DNA of 64,000 nt, from NCBI RefSeq assembly GCF_001787335.1, contig NZ_CP014674.1, positions 1,902,501-1,966,500 on the forward strand. Reading direction: 5' to 3'. Below the pieces are notes generated by a model. It had not been told where the DNA came from. It did no database searches and worked only from the letters and a program-made list of their open reading frames with translations. A program made the position numbers and the translations under genes. This document shows, piece by piece, positions 35,572-44,341 of the stretch (position 1 is the stretch's first letter; the number at the start of each line of letters is the position of its first letter). The DNA comes from Kozakia baliensis (GTDB lineage: Bacteria > Pseudomonadota > Alphaproteobacteria > Acetobacterales > Acetobacteraceae).

Positions 35572-37004
35572 TGCGCGACAATCTGCGCACGCGCATGGGC
35601 TGGCTTCATAGCTGGGTCGGCTTTCTGGGCGGTCTTATTCTCGTCATCGTCTTTTTCGGCGGCACGCTTGCATTGTTCGATACGGAGATCACCCGCTGGA
35701 TGCAGCCGGAAATCGACGTGCCGATCGGCGCGCCGATAAATTCCGTGGTTTTCGACCAGGCGAGCCAACAGATCACCCGGCTCCAGGCTCAGGGCACGAT
35801 CAGTTTCCTCAATCTGCCCTCCGCGCGCGATCCCGTCGCCCGCGTTCTGCATTATGACGGGCATTCCTTCGTCGGGCCAATTTTAGACCCGCGGGACGGT
35901 CATGTCATTCCGGCGCGCACGACGACTGGTGGGCAGCTTTTCTTCGATTTGCATCATTCGCTCTATAAAGGACCGTTTTGGGGCAATCTGGTCGTTGAGA
36001 TCGCTGGTGTAGGCATGTTGGTCGCCATCGGCTCGGGCATCGTCATCCAGTTTCGGAATCTTCTGCCGGACCTGCTGCTGTTTCGTCCATTCGCCAATCG
36101 TGCGCGCGCCTGGATGGATGCGCATATTCTCTTCGGCATACTGTTTCTGCCGTTCGTGGCTATGATGGCCTATACCGGCACCGTTATTCATGCGAACCGG
36201 CTATTCCCAACGCCCGCCAAGACCGCGAAAGCCCCCAAACAACCTGTTTCTTTCGACGCCTTGCCTCCGCTTGCGCCGCTCTTCGCCCAGGCGGAAGCGA
36301 AATTCGGCACTGGGAATGTCGGGTTTATTTTGTTCGAGCCAGGGAAAATCTCTTTGATCCGCTCGGACGCCGCCGGGCTTACGCTGACGCGCGCTCATCT
36401 CGATTTCTCCCAACGCGATGGCACGCCACTTGCGCTGAATAGCAATGCCGGAACAGTGCCAACCTCCGGCGGCGTGCTACGTGGGCTGCATTTCATCCGC
36501 TGGGCACCGCTGAGCCTGCGCTGGATTTATTTCATCTCCGGTGCGGTCGGCACGCTCATGATGGCGAGCGGGCTTGTTTTGTTTTTGATGAAATATCGCC
36601 GCCAGTATGATGGCACTTTCTTTTTCGGCCTTGCCGAGAGCCTCACGCTTGCCGTGAATCTCGGCCTGCCCTGCGCAAGCTTGGCGTATTTATGGGCCAA
36701 TCGCCTCATTCCCGCTTTCGCGCCTGGTCGCACAGCGATGGAAGTAGAGATTTTCTTCGCGATTTGGGTTTCTTGTCTAGTTTACGCCACACTGCGTTGT
36801 TTTGGGCGGGCAGCGTTCAGAGGATGGCGCGAAATACTGCTTTTGCTTGCCGTTTTGGGTTGCGGCGTTCTGCCGCTCGATTTGCTGACGCGCCCTGCCC
36901 TTCGCATCACGCAAGAGCCAGGGGTTTTCTTCGGCGTCGATTTTCTGGCCTGCGTCGCTGGGATTGCCGCTTTGTTCGCAAGAAGACGGATCGCCGTTTC
37001 ATGA
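35571..37004 (+). CDS. PepSY-domain membrane protein (siderophore iron reductase-like)
   Basis: 477 residues with an N-terminal span (GWLHSWVGFLGGLILVIVFFGG), a periplasmic PepSY-type domain, a second span pair around residue 150-200, another PepSY-like part, and three or more spans at the C-terminus. Histidines in the spans (DLHHSLYKGPF, LHFIRWAPLSLRWIYFISG) are typical for PepSY-TM proteins that bind haem and reduce ferric siderophores, such as FpvG of Pseudomonas. The start shares a base with the DUF3649 stop; the DUF3325 gene overlaps by ATGA. Confidence 0.82.
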   Translation: MRDNLRTRMGWLHSWVGFLGGLILVIVFFGGTLALFDTEITRWMQPEIDVPIGAPINSVVFDQASQQITRLQAQGTISFLNLPSARDPVARVLHYDGHSFVGPILDPRDGHVIPARTTTGGQLFFDLHHSLYKGPFWGNLVVEIAGVGMLVAIGSGIVIQFRNLLPDLLLFRPFANRARAWMDAHILFGILFLPFVAMMAYTGTVIHANRLFPTPAKTAKAPKQPVSFDALPPLAPLFAQAEAKFGTGNVGFILFEPGKISLIRSDAAGLTLTRAHLDFSQRDGTPLALNSNAGTVPTSGGVLRGLHFIRWAPLSLRWIYFISGAVGTLMMASGLVLFLMKYRRQYDGTFFFGLAESLTLAVNLGLPCASLAYLWANRLIPAFAPGRTAMEVEIFFAIWVSCLVYATLRCFGRAAFRGWREILLLLAVLGCGVLPLDLLTRPALRITQEPGVFFGVDFLACVAGIAALFARRRIAVS

Positions 37005-37396
37005 TTTTTCTGGTCAGCATCCTGCTTTGGGGGGGCGCATTGTTTCGCCATGCGATCGCGCAGCCCAAAATTCAACGCCTGATGGGTGGACGCCAATTAG
37101 GTGCGCAAGTGCCAAAGGGCGCAACGATAACAATCGTTCTGCCGCTGCTGGCTCTAGCGTTATGCCTTCGCCTCGGGGTCGGTTACGGTTTGTTGGTCTG
37201 GTTCGGCACGGCATCGATCGGCGGGCTGATCGCCACCGGATGCCTGACGAGCATTATGGCGGGCCAGCGTGGGCGCAACCTGTCCGCTCAGGCCGATTTC
37301 AGGAATGCTCGGCCTGATCCTGGGTGCGGCTTTGCGCCGCACGTTGCGTCAGGGCTTGCGCGCCAGCCACATCCCCGGCACGGCTCGCCGCAATAG
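37001..37396 (+). CDS. DUF3325-like small membrane protein
   Basis: 131 residues starting at an ATGA overlap with the PepSY gene; a longer in-frame reading from 36692 lies within that gene and is not a real start. Two or three hydrophobic segments (FLVSILLWGGALFRHAI, IVLPLLALALCLRLGVGYGLLVWF) resemble the small DUF3325 partner proteins of PepSY iron reductases. The last 33 codons overlap the 3' end of the convergent lipoprotein gene by 98 bases and look unlike membrane protein. Confidence 0.6.
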   Translation: MIFLVSILLWGGALFRHAIAQPKIQRLMGGRQLGAQVPKGATITIVLPLLALALCLRLGVGYGLLVWFGTASIGGLIATGCLTSIMAGQRGRNLSAQADFRNARPDPGCGFAPHVASGLARQPHPRHGSPQ

Positions 37397-38081
37397 CCGC
37401 TATATCCAAAGCCTGGGCCATGTCCCGGTAATCCAGAAGATTACGGCGCAGATCAGCGGCTTGAAGAGCTTCTTGCCGAGCGGTTTGCGCCTGCCCTTGG
37501 CGCAGAGCCAGACGTGCGGAAAGCTCCGCCCTATCGGCGCGCCAGAGCGTGGAAGAAGCGCCCTTCTCCATGGGAATATGCGACAAAGCGGCGGCCAACA
37601 CATCGGCCCGGCCTAACGCATCGCCGGAAATACCTGCCAGATAAGCCGCCCGTTCAGCGAGGTTGACATCTTGCAGGCTGACAGTGCGCGCAGTGTTCAG
37701 CGCCTCGTCATAACGCCCCAGCCGGTAGAGCGCCGCCGATTGAACCACTGAAAGCGCTTCCGTCTCACGGTGCCCACGCAAAGCGAGGTCGCTCCGTGTT
37801 TGGTTGATCGTGTCCAGCGCTTTTTGCCCCTCGTTGCGTGCAAGCAAAGTGACAGCGAGATTGTAGCCCGCGTCCGCCAGATCCGGCGCGTCATCCCGCA
37901 AAAGCGCGCGTTTATAGGCGGCTTCGTATTGCGTTTGCGCCTGATCGGCATGGGCAAGATCGAAAGCGCTACGCCCGGCGTCCATGGCGTTGCCGTAAAC
38001 CGTATCGGATTTGACGTCCGGCCCGGTAGCGCTCCCGCAACCCGCCAATAACAGCACAGCCAAGCTTAAAGAGCGCTTCAT
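37299..38081 (-). CDS. TPR-like lipoprotein of the MCE operon
   Basis: 260 residues. The N-terminus (KRSLSLAVLLLAGCGS) is a lipoprotein signal with the lipobox L-A-G-C, cysteine at residue 15. The mature part is alanine-rich and repeats the helix-turn-helix pattern of tetratricopeptide repeats (DLADAGYNLAVTLLARNEGQKAL, SAALYRLGRYDEALNTA). It starts inside the MlaD stop (ATGA) and is the last gene of the operon, so it probably anchors or contacts the MCE protein in the outer membrane or periplasm. The PqiC/DUF330 lipoprotein that commonly accompanies MCE proteins is not recognisable here. Confidence 0.7.
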   Translation of the reverse strand: MKRSLSLAVLLLAGCGSATGPDVKSDTVYGNAMDAGRSAFDLAHADQAQTQYEAAYKRALLRDDAPDLADAGYNLAVTLLARNEGQKALDTINQTRSDLALRGHRETEALSVVQSAALYRLGRYDEALNTARTVSLQDVNLAERAAYLAGISGDALGRADVLAAALSHIPMEKGASSTLWRADRAELSARLALRQGQAQTARQEALQAADLRRNLLDYRDMAQALDIAAIAASRAGDVAGAQALTQRAAQSRTQDQAEHS

Positions 38082-39043
38082 GGCGAAATGTCCTCAGTCG
38101 GCAAGCGCTTCGAATGGGCTTTCTGGCTATGACCTCCTAAAATCCACAAACCTCGCAACTGGTCCGTAAGGCGTTTGAGGCTGTCCACGGAGGCTTGCGC
38201 CTGGGTCAGAAGCGCAGGCAGTTGCGCGGTGGCGGCGTCCACATGGATCAACGTGCCCCGCATCTGTGGCGTCATCTTCCGCACATCCGCCGAGGTGGCG
38301 CGCAGGTTCGCCATCGTGCCGTCCGTTTTGTTCAGCACGCCCGAGATTTGCGCCTCGATAGGTTTCAACCGTTCGATATCGGCTTGCAACGAGGCCGCCA
38401 GCGCATCGGCACGTTTCAGCAGGGTATCGTCATGCAAAAGACCACCAACCGTGCCTTTGCCCTGCCTCATATCGGACGTCACCGCAGCGAGATCGGCGGT
38501 CATCTTATCGGCGTTTTGCAGCGCGGGCATGATCGATTTGCGGATATCATCGATGGTTTTGGTGATCATGTCCGCCGGATTGGGTTCGACCGTAGCCTTG
38601 AGTTCGGCGAACTCCCAATCCAGGCGTGGGCCGCGCCCACGGCTCAGTTCGATATAGCTTGCACCCGCGACGACAAAGCGATGCCGAATGATGGCCGCGC
38701 TATCCTGACGGATATAGGATTTGAACTGCGGATCGATATCCGCGACGGCATACATGCCGCCATGCAGGTTGATCTTTACCGAGCGGATCGACCCGACGCG
38801 GATACCCATCAATTCGATATCGTTGCCGACGGCTAGGCCGGCAATGCCGCTTTCCGGCAAGTCAAAATGCAGTTTTCCCGCAGGCGTAAGCCAATCACGC
38901 AAAATACCCGCCTCGACGACGGCGATGACGAAAATGGCGAGCGCGCTCAAGACCAGAAGGCCCACCCATTCGTCCGCGTAGCGGATACGCAGCAACGGGC
39001 GGGGATGGTCCTGATCCTGCTGACGATGGCGGATACGAAACAT
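38078..39043 (-). CDS. MCE-domain (MlaD-like) substrate-binding protein
   Basis: 321 residues. An N-terminal membrane anchor (WVGLLVLSALAIFVIAVVEAG) precedes the MCE domain (~residues 50-135: LPESGIAGLAVGNDIELMGIRVGSIRSV, with IRQDSAAIIRHRF), followed by a long helical C-terminal part of about 180 residues. MCE proteins form periplasmic hexamer rings or tubes that carry phospholipids between membranes. The gene shares a base with the ATPase stop and overlaps the lipoprotein start. Confidence 0.88.
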   Translation of the reverse strand: MFRIRHRQQDQDHPRPLLRIRYADEWVGLLVLSALAIFVIAVVEAGILRDWLTPAGKLHFDLPESGIAGLAVGNDIELMGIRVGSIRSVKINLHGGMYAVADIDPQFKSYIRQDSAAIIRHRFVVAGASYIELSRGRGPRLDWEFAELKATVEPNPADMITKTIDDIRKSIMPALQNADKMTADLAAVTSDMRQGKGTVGGLLHDDTLLKRADALAASLQADIERLKPIEAQISGVLNKTDGTMANLRATSADVRKMTPQMRGTLIHVDAATAQLPALLTQAQASVDSLKRLTDQLRGLWILGGHSQKAHSKRLPTEDISP

Positions 39044-39762
39044 CAGGAAGCTCGTCTCATAGGAAAGAGTCCTTCATCAAGCAGGCGAAAACGCTGTACA
39101 TCGGCATCGCGATAATTGCGCCAGATAGAGTCGTTGCGTGCGAACCACACCACAGCGCAACCACGCTGGCGCGCTCCGGTAAGTTCGGCAAGGAAAGCCG
39201 TCATCAGATCGACGGCATCCGGTGTTACCGGGTTTTCCAGCAACAATAAGTGCGGCTCGCCCAGGAAAGCACGCACGCACGCGGCCCGTTGCAAATCCAA
39301 AACCGAAAGCCGCCCCGGAGATAAGGTTGGCAAACCCGGTAAGCCGAAGAAACGCGACAATCTTCCTGCGGATGCAATCAAATCGTTCGTCGGTGTGCGT
39401 GTATGGTGAAGCTGCTGCATCAAAATATTCAGGTCGGTCCCGAACAAATTGACCCACGCGCCCTGTTGCATGATGCGCCCAATCCGCCCCCGCAACGCCC
39501 AGGCACGCTTGTCGGGAAGTTCCGTCCAATCCATTCCTTGGCAACGAACGCTCCCGTTTCCCAAAGGGATCAGCCCGCTGCAAAGATCGGCGAATAGAGT
39601 GCTGCGATTGACGTCCCGACACGTGATCAACGCGCACTCACCAGGCATCAGGCGCAGATTATACCGCGCCGAGGTGAGGCCACTCTCGTCGAAAATCGGC
39701 TGAGCGTCCCGTAATTCCAAAGCCGGAACGAGGCTGGAGGTCGGAGTGGCGCCTTCGCTCAT
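39043..39762 (-). CDS. MlaF-position ABC ATPase with degenerate catalytic motifs
   Basis: 239 residues, intact, in the MlaF position of the operon. The Walker A site is replaced by TCRDVNRST (residues 47-55): there is no glycine pattern and no invariant lysine. The signature LSGGQ reads LSPGR (147-151). Walker B LLLLDEP reads LLLLENP, missing the DE pair. The H-loop histidine is absent (VVWFARND). The overall order of ABC elements is kept, including a Q-loop (IMQQGAW). I infer an ATPase that cannot hydrolyse ATP in the usual way. Overlaps with both neighbours (ATGA and a shared base) argue against a recent frameshift. Confidence 0.8.
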   Translation of the reverse strand: MSEGATPTSSLVPALELRDAQPIFDESGLTSARYNLRLMPGECALITCRDVNRSTLFADLCSGLIPLGNGSVRCQGMDWTELPDKRAWALRGRIGRIMQQGAWVNLFGTDLNILMQQLHHTRTPTNDLIASAGRLSRFFGLPGLPTLSPGRLSVLDLQRAACVRAFLGEPHLLLLENPVTPDAVDLMTAFLAELTGARQRGCAVVWFARNDSIWRNYRDADVQRFRLLDEGLFPMRRAS

Positions 39763-40565
39763 GCGATGGTCACGCCCAATGTCACGTTCACGATCATAAT
39801 GACCATAATACCGCGCGCGAAGCCACGTGGCAGCAGCGAGCCGATATCGTCTTCATTCGTGGCGTCCAGGCCCGTCAGCAATGTCGTCAAACTCAGGAAA
39901 AAACCGCTCAACACCAGCTTGAGGGGAATACCGAGATAATCGATCGGCCTCATAGCGCCGACGATATCGTACAGAAACGTCCAGATCGGCATGGAAATGA
40001 TATGTTCGCCTCGGCAAACCGCATATCCCACGGAAAGAGATGCCAGGCTGAACATGATGCCGAGCGTGAAGGAACTGACCGTCACCGCCAGCGTGCGGGG
40101 CACGGCCAGGACCAGAAACGGGTCGATACCCTGCGCTTCGAGGCTTCTTAATTCACCACCCATGGCGAGGATTCCGGCCTGAGTCAGCCCGAGCATTCCG
40201 CTACGACCCAACAGGATAACCCCAACGAGAACCGGGGCGATTTCACGCACTAGCACCGTCGCCAAAAGTGAGTCCGTACTTTCGGCCATTCCGGCGATGC
40301 CAAGCCAATACACCGCCTGCGCGACGATACCGACCCCGGTCAACGCGGCAGTGAACAACGTGCTGAACAAACCGCCACCCGCCGCTTGCCGCAACGTCAC
40401 CCGAAACTCATGCCGCACGGTTCGCCGCCAGGAGTTCGGCCGCAACGCTTCCCGCACGACGCCCCAACTCGCCCCGATCAACATTAACGAAAAACGCAAC
40501 TGCCGCCGCGTGACGATCCCGATCCAACGCAGTGCCGAACGCCACCAGGGAAGCTGGTTCTTCAC
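39759..40565 (-). CDS. MlaE-family permease
   Basis: 268 residues with five membrane segments. The conserved VREIAPVLVGVILLGRSG, with GGELRSLEAQGIDPFLVLAVPRTLA following, is the MlaE/TrnD permease signature, including the cytoplasmic coupling loop with E-x-x-x-L-x-x-x-G-I-D-P. It forms the inner-membrane core of an MCE lipid transporter. It starts inside the stop of the sensor gene (ATGA) and overlaps the ATPase start the same way. Confidence 0.9.
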   Translation of the reverse strand: MKNQLPWWRSALRWIGIVTRRQLRFSLMLIGASWGVVREALRPNSWRRTVRHEFRVTLRQAAGGGLFSTLFTAALTGVGIVAQAVYWLGIAGMAESTDSLLATVLVREIAPVLVGVILLGRSGMLGLTQAGILAMGGELRSLEAQGIDPFLVLAVPRTLAVTVSSFTLGIMFSLASLSVGYAVCRGEHIISMPIWTFLYDIVGAMRPIDYLGIPLKLVLSGFFLSLTTLLTGLDATNEDDIGSLLPRGFARGIMVIMIVNVTLGVTIA

Positions 40566-42868
40566 CGCTTGGCCGCCAAAACGAAAGTGCGCGTCACGCC
40601 AAGGCGCGGCAGATAGAACATGCCACGCGGGCGGAACAGATAATATTCCCGCAACAAGCTATAGGCGGCCTCAGAGACCTGAATGGTTCCGGCATCCGGC
40701 GCGCTCTCCGCCAAAAGCTCAGAGGTCTGCGCGGCCTCACCCCAAAGATTGAACGTCCCCGGATCATGCCCAAGCACCGCACCCAACGCCGTGCCGACAT
40801 CCAACCCGATACGGAAGCTTGGCGTCAGATCGGCATTGGAAAGCGTAATCAACCCAACTTCGCGCAGCGCCAGAATAGCGTCCGCCAGGCGTTGCGCAGC
40901 GCCCGGGTCCGGCTCTTTGGAGCAGCCGCCCACCAGGACGATGCGGTTTCCCAAAATCTGCACCGAAAATAATTGATGAGTCCGCGCGATGTCCTGAAGC
41001 TTCTCGGTCAGATCCTGCACAACCGGCAAAACATCGACCGGATTATCGGTGGTATTATCCTGAAACAGGATGGTCGCGATCGGCACCATCGGATAGCGGC
41101 CCGGCGTGAAGCCTCCATCGTTCTGATCTCCGGCGGCGGCCAAGAAGCCTTCTTCGAAATGCACCTGAACATCGCCGCTCGGCGCTTGCAAAGCATGCGC
41201 TCCCGCCAGCGCCTGATTTGCATCGCCGGAAGCGGCGAAACGAATGGCCGCAATTTCAGCCACCATCGCGATGATGTGCGCCACGTTCGGCGCGCGATGC
41301 GCATCTTCCAATACCACAGCACCGATGACATCGCCGCGCATTTGAATCGGGCGCAAATAGACGGAACGCGAACCGAAGCTACGCATGACGATACGTTGAA
41401 AAATCCGGAGCCGGTCGTCCTGGGCAGCATCGGCGATATCGACCGTCTCTCCACTTTGAATCAAAGAGAAGAACGGCGCCAATTCTTGATGGGACAGTTC
41501 CAGCCCGGTGCTATGGGCGTCACTATCCTGATCGTAGGCATCCTCGCATAGCAGCCGGTTCCGGTCTCCCACGAAGCGCCAAAGGCTGACGCGCCTCGCC
41601 TGCGCCAGCTTCGCCAAACGCTGTGTCAGGATCGGCGCGTCATGCGTCGCATCGAACAGGTTCTCTTGCCCCGCGATCTCGTTGAGCGCCTGATTTTCGG
41701 CAATCGTTTCCGCCCGGTGCTGTTCCAGCAAGCGCCGCAAGCGCTCGCTACGCTGGCTTTGCCGCACGAGGAATCCCGCCAGCGCCGCCGCCAGCAGAAC
41801 GATCAGCAACGAAAAAAGTAGGCCTTGCCTCCCCGTGGCCATCGTAAACGCTGCGAAATCGTTCTCCGGCGCGTTCAGCATCAAAATCCAGCCAGGATGC
41901 ATGCGATGCAAACTGGCCATAATGGTCACGTAATTAATGTCATGCGCTTTGATGAGCCGCGCACCGGAACCGTAGATGTGAAAGAGCGCCAGGGCGCGCA
42001 CGAAAACAGGTTGGGTATCGGGGTTCAACAGCATTTTGCTGTAATCCCATCCCGCGCTTTGAGCGACTTTCAACAGGTCGCTTCCCGCCACCAGATGCCC
42101 CTCCTTATCGACGACGACAGCACGACCGCTGCGGCCAATCTTCATCGAGCCGAGGAAATTTGTCAGTTCATTCAGCGAAATATTGATGGCGAACACCGAT
42201 TGGTGCCCATCCGTCGAATGAAACACCGTGGTGGCGGTGACGACGAGTTGCTTGGTGGAACGCGTGGGGTAAGGATCGGCCCAGTTCAGATCGGGATGAT
42301 CGAACGCCGTCTTGAACCAGGGCCGCTGACGTGGATCGTAATGATCCGCCGGAACATCGGACGTGCGGACGAGATAATTGTTCTTGTCATAATACCAATG
42401 GCGGAACACGTCTTGATCGTGCTCCAGATGCACCCATTCCATACCGCCTGGAATATCGGCGGGCGCGCGGTCGATGAACCAGAACGACCCACGATCGTCG
42501 GCCAGATAGAAACTCTCGATCTGTTGAACGTTCCGCAGCATCGACCCGCCATAGGCGAGAAAGGTCTTGGGCGGAGCATTCGTTACCGGATCACCCAGCA
42601 AATCTCGCGCGACGACGGCTGTCGCCGGAGCGGGCATCAGATAGTTCGAGACCTCCAAGGTGATGCGTTGCTGCTGTTCTTTAAGAAGATCTTGAGAGAG
42701 CGCGATAACGCCTTGGCGTGTCGAATGATAAGAATGCAGCGAAATACCGATGATAACGACGATAACCAGCAGAACGCTTAGAATCGGGCCGCCGACTTCA
42801 AGCAACTGGCGGCGACGTTGCCCGGCATTGACGTTCGCGGGATCGACGATTTCATCGACAGGCAACAA
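40562..42868 (-). CDS. Cache-GAF sensor with degenerate class III cyclase domain
   Basis: 768 residues from a TTG with GGGAG upstream. Order: membrane span (~25-45), a periplasmic dCache-type sensor (~50-340; e.g. WFIDRAPADIPGG, DPRQRPWFKTAF, DPYPTRSTKQLVVTATTVF), a second span (~355-375), a coiled linker, a GAF domain (~400-560), and a C-terminal cyclase-like domain. In the latter the first metal aspartate is kept (ILFQDN), but the second metal site reads LGNRIVLVGG with N for D, and NLWGEAAQTSELLAES lacks the N and R that bind ATP. It is likely inactive as a cyclase and may regulate the coupled MCE transporter. Confidence 0.75.
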   Translation of the reverse strand: MLPVDEIVDPANVNAGQRRRQLLEVGGPILSVLLVIVVIIGISLHSYHSTRQGVIALSQDLLKEQQQRITLEVSNYLMPAPATAVVARDLLGDPVTNAPPKTFLAYGGSMLRNVQQIESFYLADDRGSFWFIDRAPADIPGGMEWVHLEHDQDVFRHWYYDKNNYLVRTSDVPADHYDPRQRPWFKTAFDHPDLNWADPYPTRSTKQLVVTATTVFHSTDGHQSVFAINISLNELTNFLGSMKIGRSGRAVVVDKEGHLVAGSDLLKVAQSAGWDYSKMLLNPDTQPVFVRALALFHIYGSGARLIKAHDINYVTIMASLHRMHPGWILMLNAPENDFAAFTMATGRQGLLFSLLIVLLAAALAGFLVRQSQRSERLRRLLEQHRAETIAENQALNEIAGQENLFDATHDAPILTQRLAKLAQARRVSLWRFVGDRNRLLCEDAYDQDSDAHSTGLELSHQELAPFFSLIQSGETVDIADAAQDDRLRIFQRIVMRSFGSRSVYLRPIQMRGDVIGAVVLEDAHRAPNVAHIIAMVAEIAAIRFAASGDANQALAGAHALQAPSGDVQVHFEEGFLAAAGDQNDGGFTPGRYPMVPIATILFQDNTTDNPVDVLPVVQDLTEKLQDIARTHQLFSVQILGNRIVLVGGCSKEPDPGAAQRLADAILALREVGLITLSNADLTPSFRIGLDVGTALGAVLGHDPGTFNLWGEAAQTSELLAESAPDAGTIQVSEAAYSLLREYYLFRPRGMFYLPRLGVTRTFVLAAKR

Positions 42869-43033
42869 AATTCTCCCGCAGCGTTAAATAGATTAAGAAT
42901 CTTTATTTTCATCCGCTTCCTTTCCATCTGCAATGAAAGAAAGCGGCATTTCCGATTGAACCACCCCTGCCATGATACCCCCCTTGGGGCAACTGGCAGA
43001 TATTGATAATGAAGACTCAATGACCATGCTTTC

Positions 43034-44332
43034 ATGATCCCTCCATCCAGCCGCCAGGATTTCGACGCCCTCGCCCATGCGGCGCTCCATCAAGGTCCGC
43101 GCTCTCCGCGCGCCTTGCTCGTCTTCCTCGGGCCCGCGCTGGTCGCTTCCATCGCCTATGTCGATCCCGGTAATTTCGCGACCAATATCCAAGCGGGTGC
43201 TTCCTACGGCAATACGCTGGTGTGGGTCGTGATCATGGCCAACCTGATGGCCATGCTTTATCAAACCCTTTCGGCGCGGCTCGGCATCGTCACAGGCCGC
43301 AATCTCGCGGAACTCTGCCGCCTGCATTTCCCGCCCAAGCTGGTCTGGTGCATGTGGGTCGCGAGCGAACTCGCCAGCATGGCGACCGATCTGGCGGAGT
43401 TTCTCGGCGCGGCTCTCGGGCTGACGCTGCTGTTCGGCATCCCGATGTTTCTCTCCATGATCGTGGCCGGAGTTATAACCTATGCCATTCTGGAACTCGA
43501 GCGCAGCGGGTTCCGGCATCTGGAGCAGTTGATCGCGCTTTTGGTGGCCGTCATCAGCATTTGTTACTTGCTGGAATTACTCATCGCGCCGCCCGATTGG
43601 GCGGATGTCGGGCGGCATCTGATCGTGCCCCGAATTCCCAACGCCCATGCGCTGATGCTGTGCATCGGCATCATCGGCGCAACCATCATGCCGCATGCGA
43701 TCTATCTACATTCCGGCTTGACGCAGCGCCGCATCGTTCCGCGCGATGCCTTCGAGCGCCGCCGCCTGCTGAACTTCTCGACCATCGAAACTATCGCGGC
43801 GCTCAGCCTGGCGGGAATGGTCAACATGGCCATGCTGGTGATGGCCGCCACCGTGTTTCATCACGGCTATAGCGGGATCAGCGAAATCGAAGAGGCTTGG
43901 CGCACTTTGATCCCGCTTTTAGGCAAAGCGGCTGCGTCTTTATTCCTGATCGCGTTGATCGCCTCGGGTATTTCCAGCTCCGTCGTCGGCACTATGGCCG
44001 GGCAGATCGTGATGCAGGGCTTCATCAAGCGCCATATTCCCATCTGGGTGCGTCGCGTCGTGACGATGGCACCGGCTTTCGTGATTATCGGGCTGGGCTA
44101 CGGCGCAGGGCCGAGCCTAGTGATGAGCCAGGTCGCGCTTTCGCTAACGCTGCCTGTGCCGATGCTGGCGCTGATCTGGCTTAGCTGCGATCCGAAAATC
44201 ATGGGCGCTTTTCGCCTTCGTGGAACTTGGCTTGTGGTGGCTTGCATCGGTGCCGCGATTGTGTTGCTCCTCAATTTCTTGCTTGTCGCCCAAAGCGTGG
44301 GCATCTCCATTCCTGGCCTGCCATCCGAATAA
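43034..44332 (+). CDS. mntH: Nramp-type divalent metal transporter
   Basis: 432 residues with about eleven membrane segments. The signature DPGN (in AYVDPGNFATNIQAGASYG) on helix 1 and MPHAIYLHSGL on helix 6 (the unwound metal-binding M-P-H) are present, together with the GGAFxxG-like loops. These bind Mn(II) or Fe(II) taken up with protons. It lies 165 bases downstream of the divergent sensor gene. The ribosome site is weak; an upstream start is possible, but no conserved extension is visible. Confidence 0.93.
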   Translation: MIPPSSRQDFDALAHAALHQGPRSPRALLVFLGPALVASIAYVDPGNFATNIQAGASYGNTLVWVVIMANLMAMLYQTLSARLGIVTGRNLAELCRLHFPPKLVWCMWVASELASMATDLAEFLGAALGLTLLFGIPMFLSMIVAGVITYAILELERSGFRHLEQLIALLVAVISICYLLELLIAPPDWADVGRHLIVPRIPNAHALMLCIGIIGATIMPHAIYLHSGLTQRRIVPRDAFERRRLLNFSTIETIAALSLAGMVNMAMLVMAATVFHHGYSGISEIEEAWRTLIPLLGKAAASLFLIALIASGISSSVVGTMAGQIVMQGFIKRHIPIWVRRVVTMAPAFVIIGLGYGAGPSLVMSQVALSLTLPVPMLALIWLSCDPKIMGAFRLRGTWLVVACIGAAIVLLLNFLLVAQSVGISIPGLPSE

Positions 44333-44341
44333 GAGAGAAAT

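Noticed and set aside
36692-37000. Extended start for the DUF3325-like gene
   Set aside because: The extension lies within the PepSY gene in another frame; the ATGA overlap at 37001 is the natural start.
39043-39762. Frameshift or pseudogene explanation for the degenerate ATPase
   Set aside because: The frame is intact from start to stop, overlaps both neighbours in the normal way, and keeps the order of ABC elements, so decay by frameshift is not supported.
41825-42781. 318-codon plus-strand frame opposite the Cache-GAF sensor
   Set aside because: Antisense shadow; the opposite strand has clear domain structure and coupling to mlaE.
42893-43519. Minus-strand frame opposite mntH
   Set aside because: mntH on the plus strand has full Nramp motifs.
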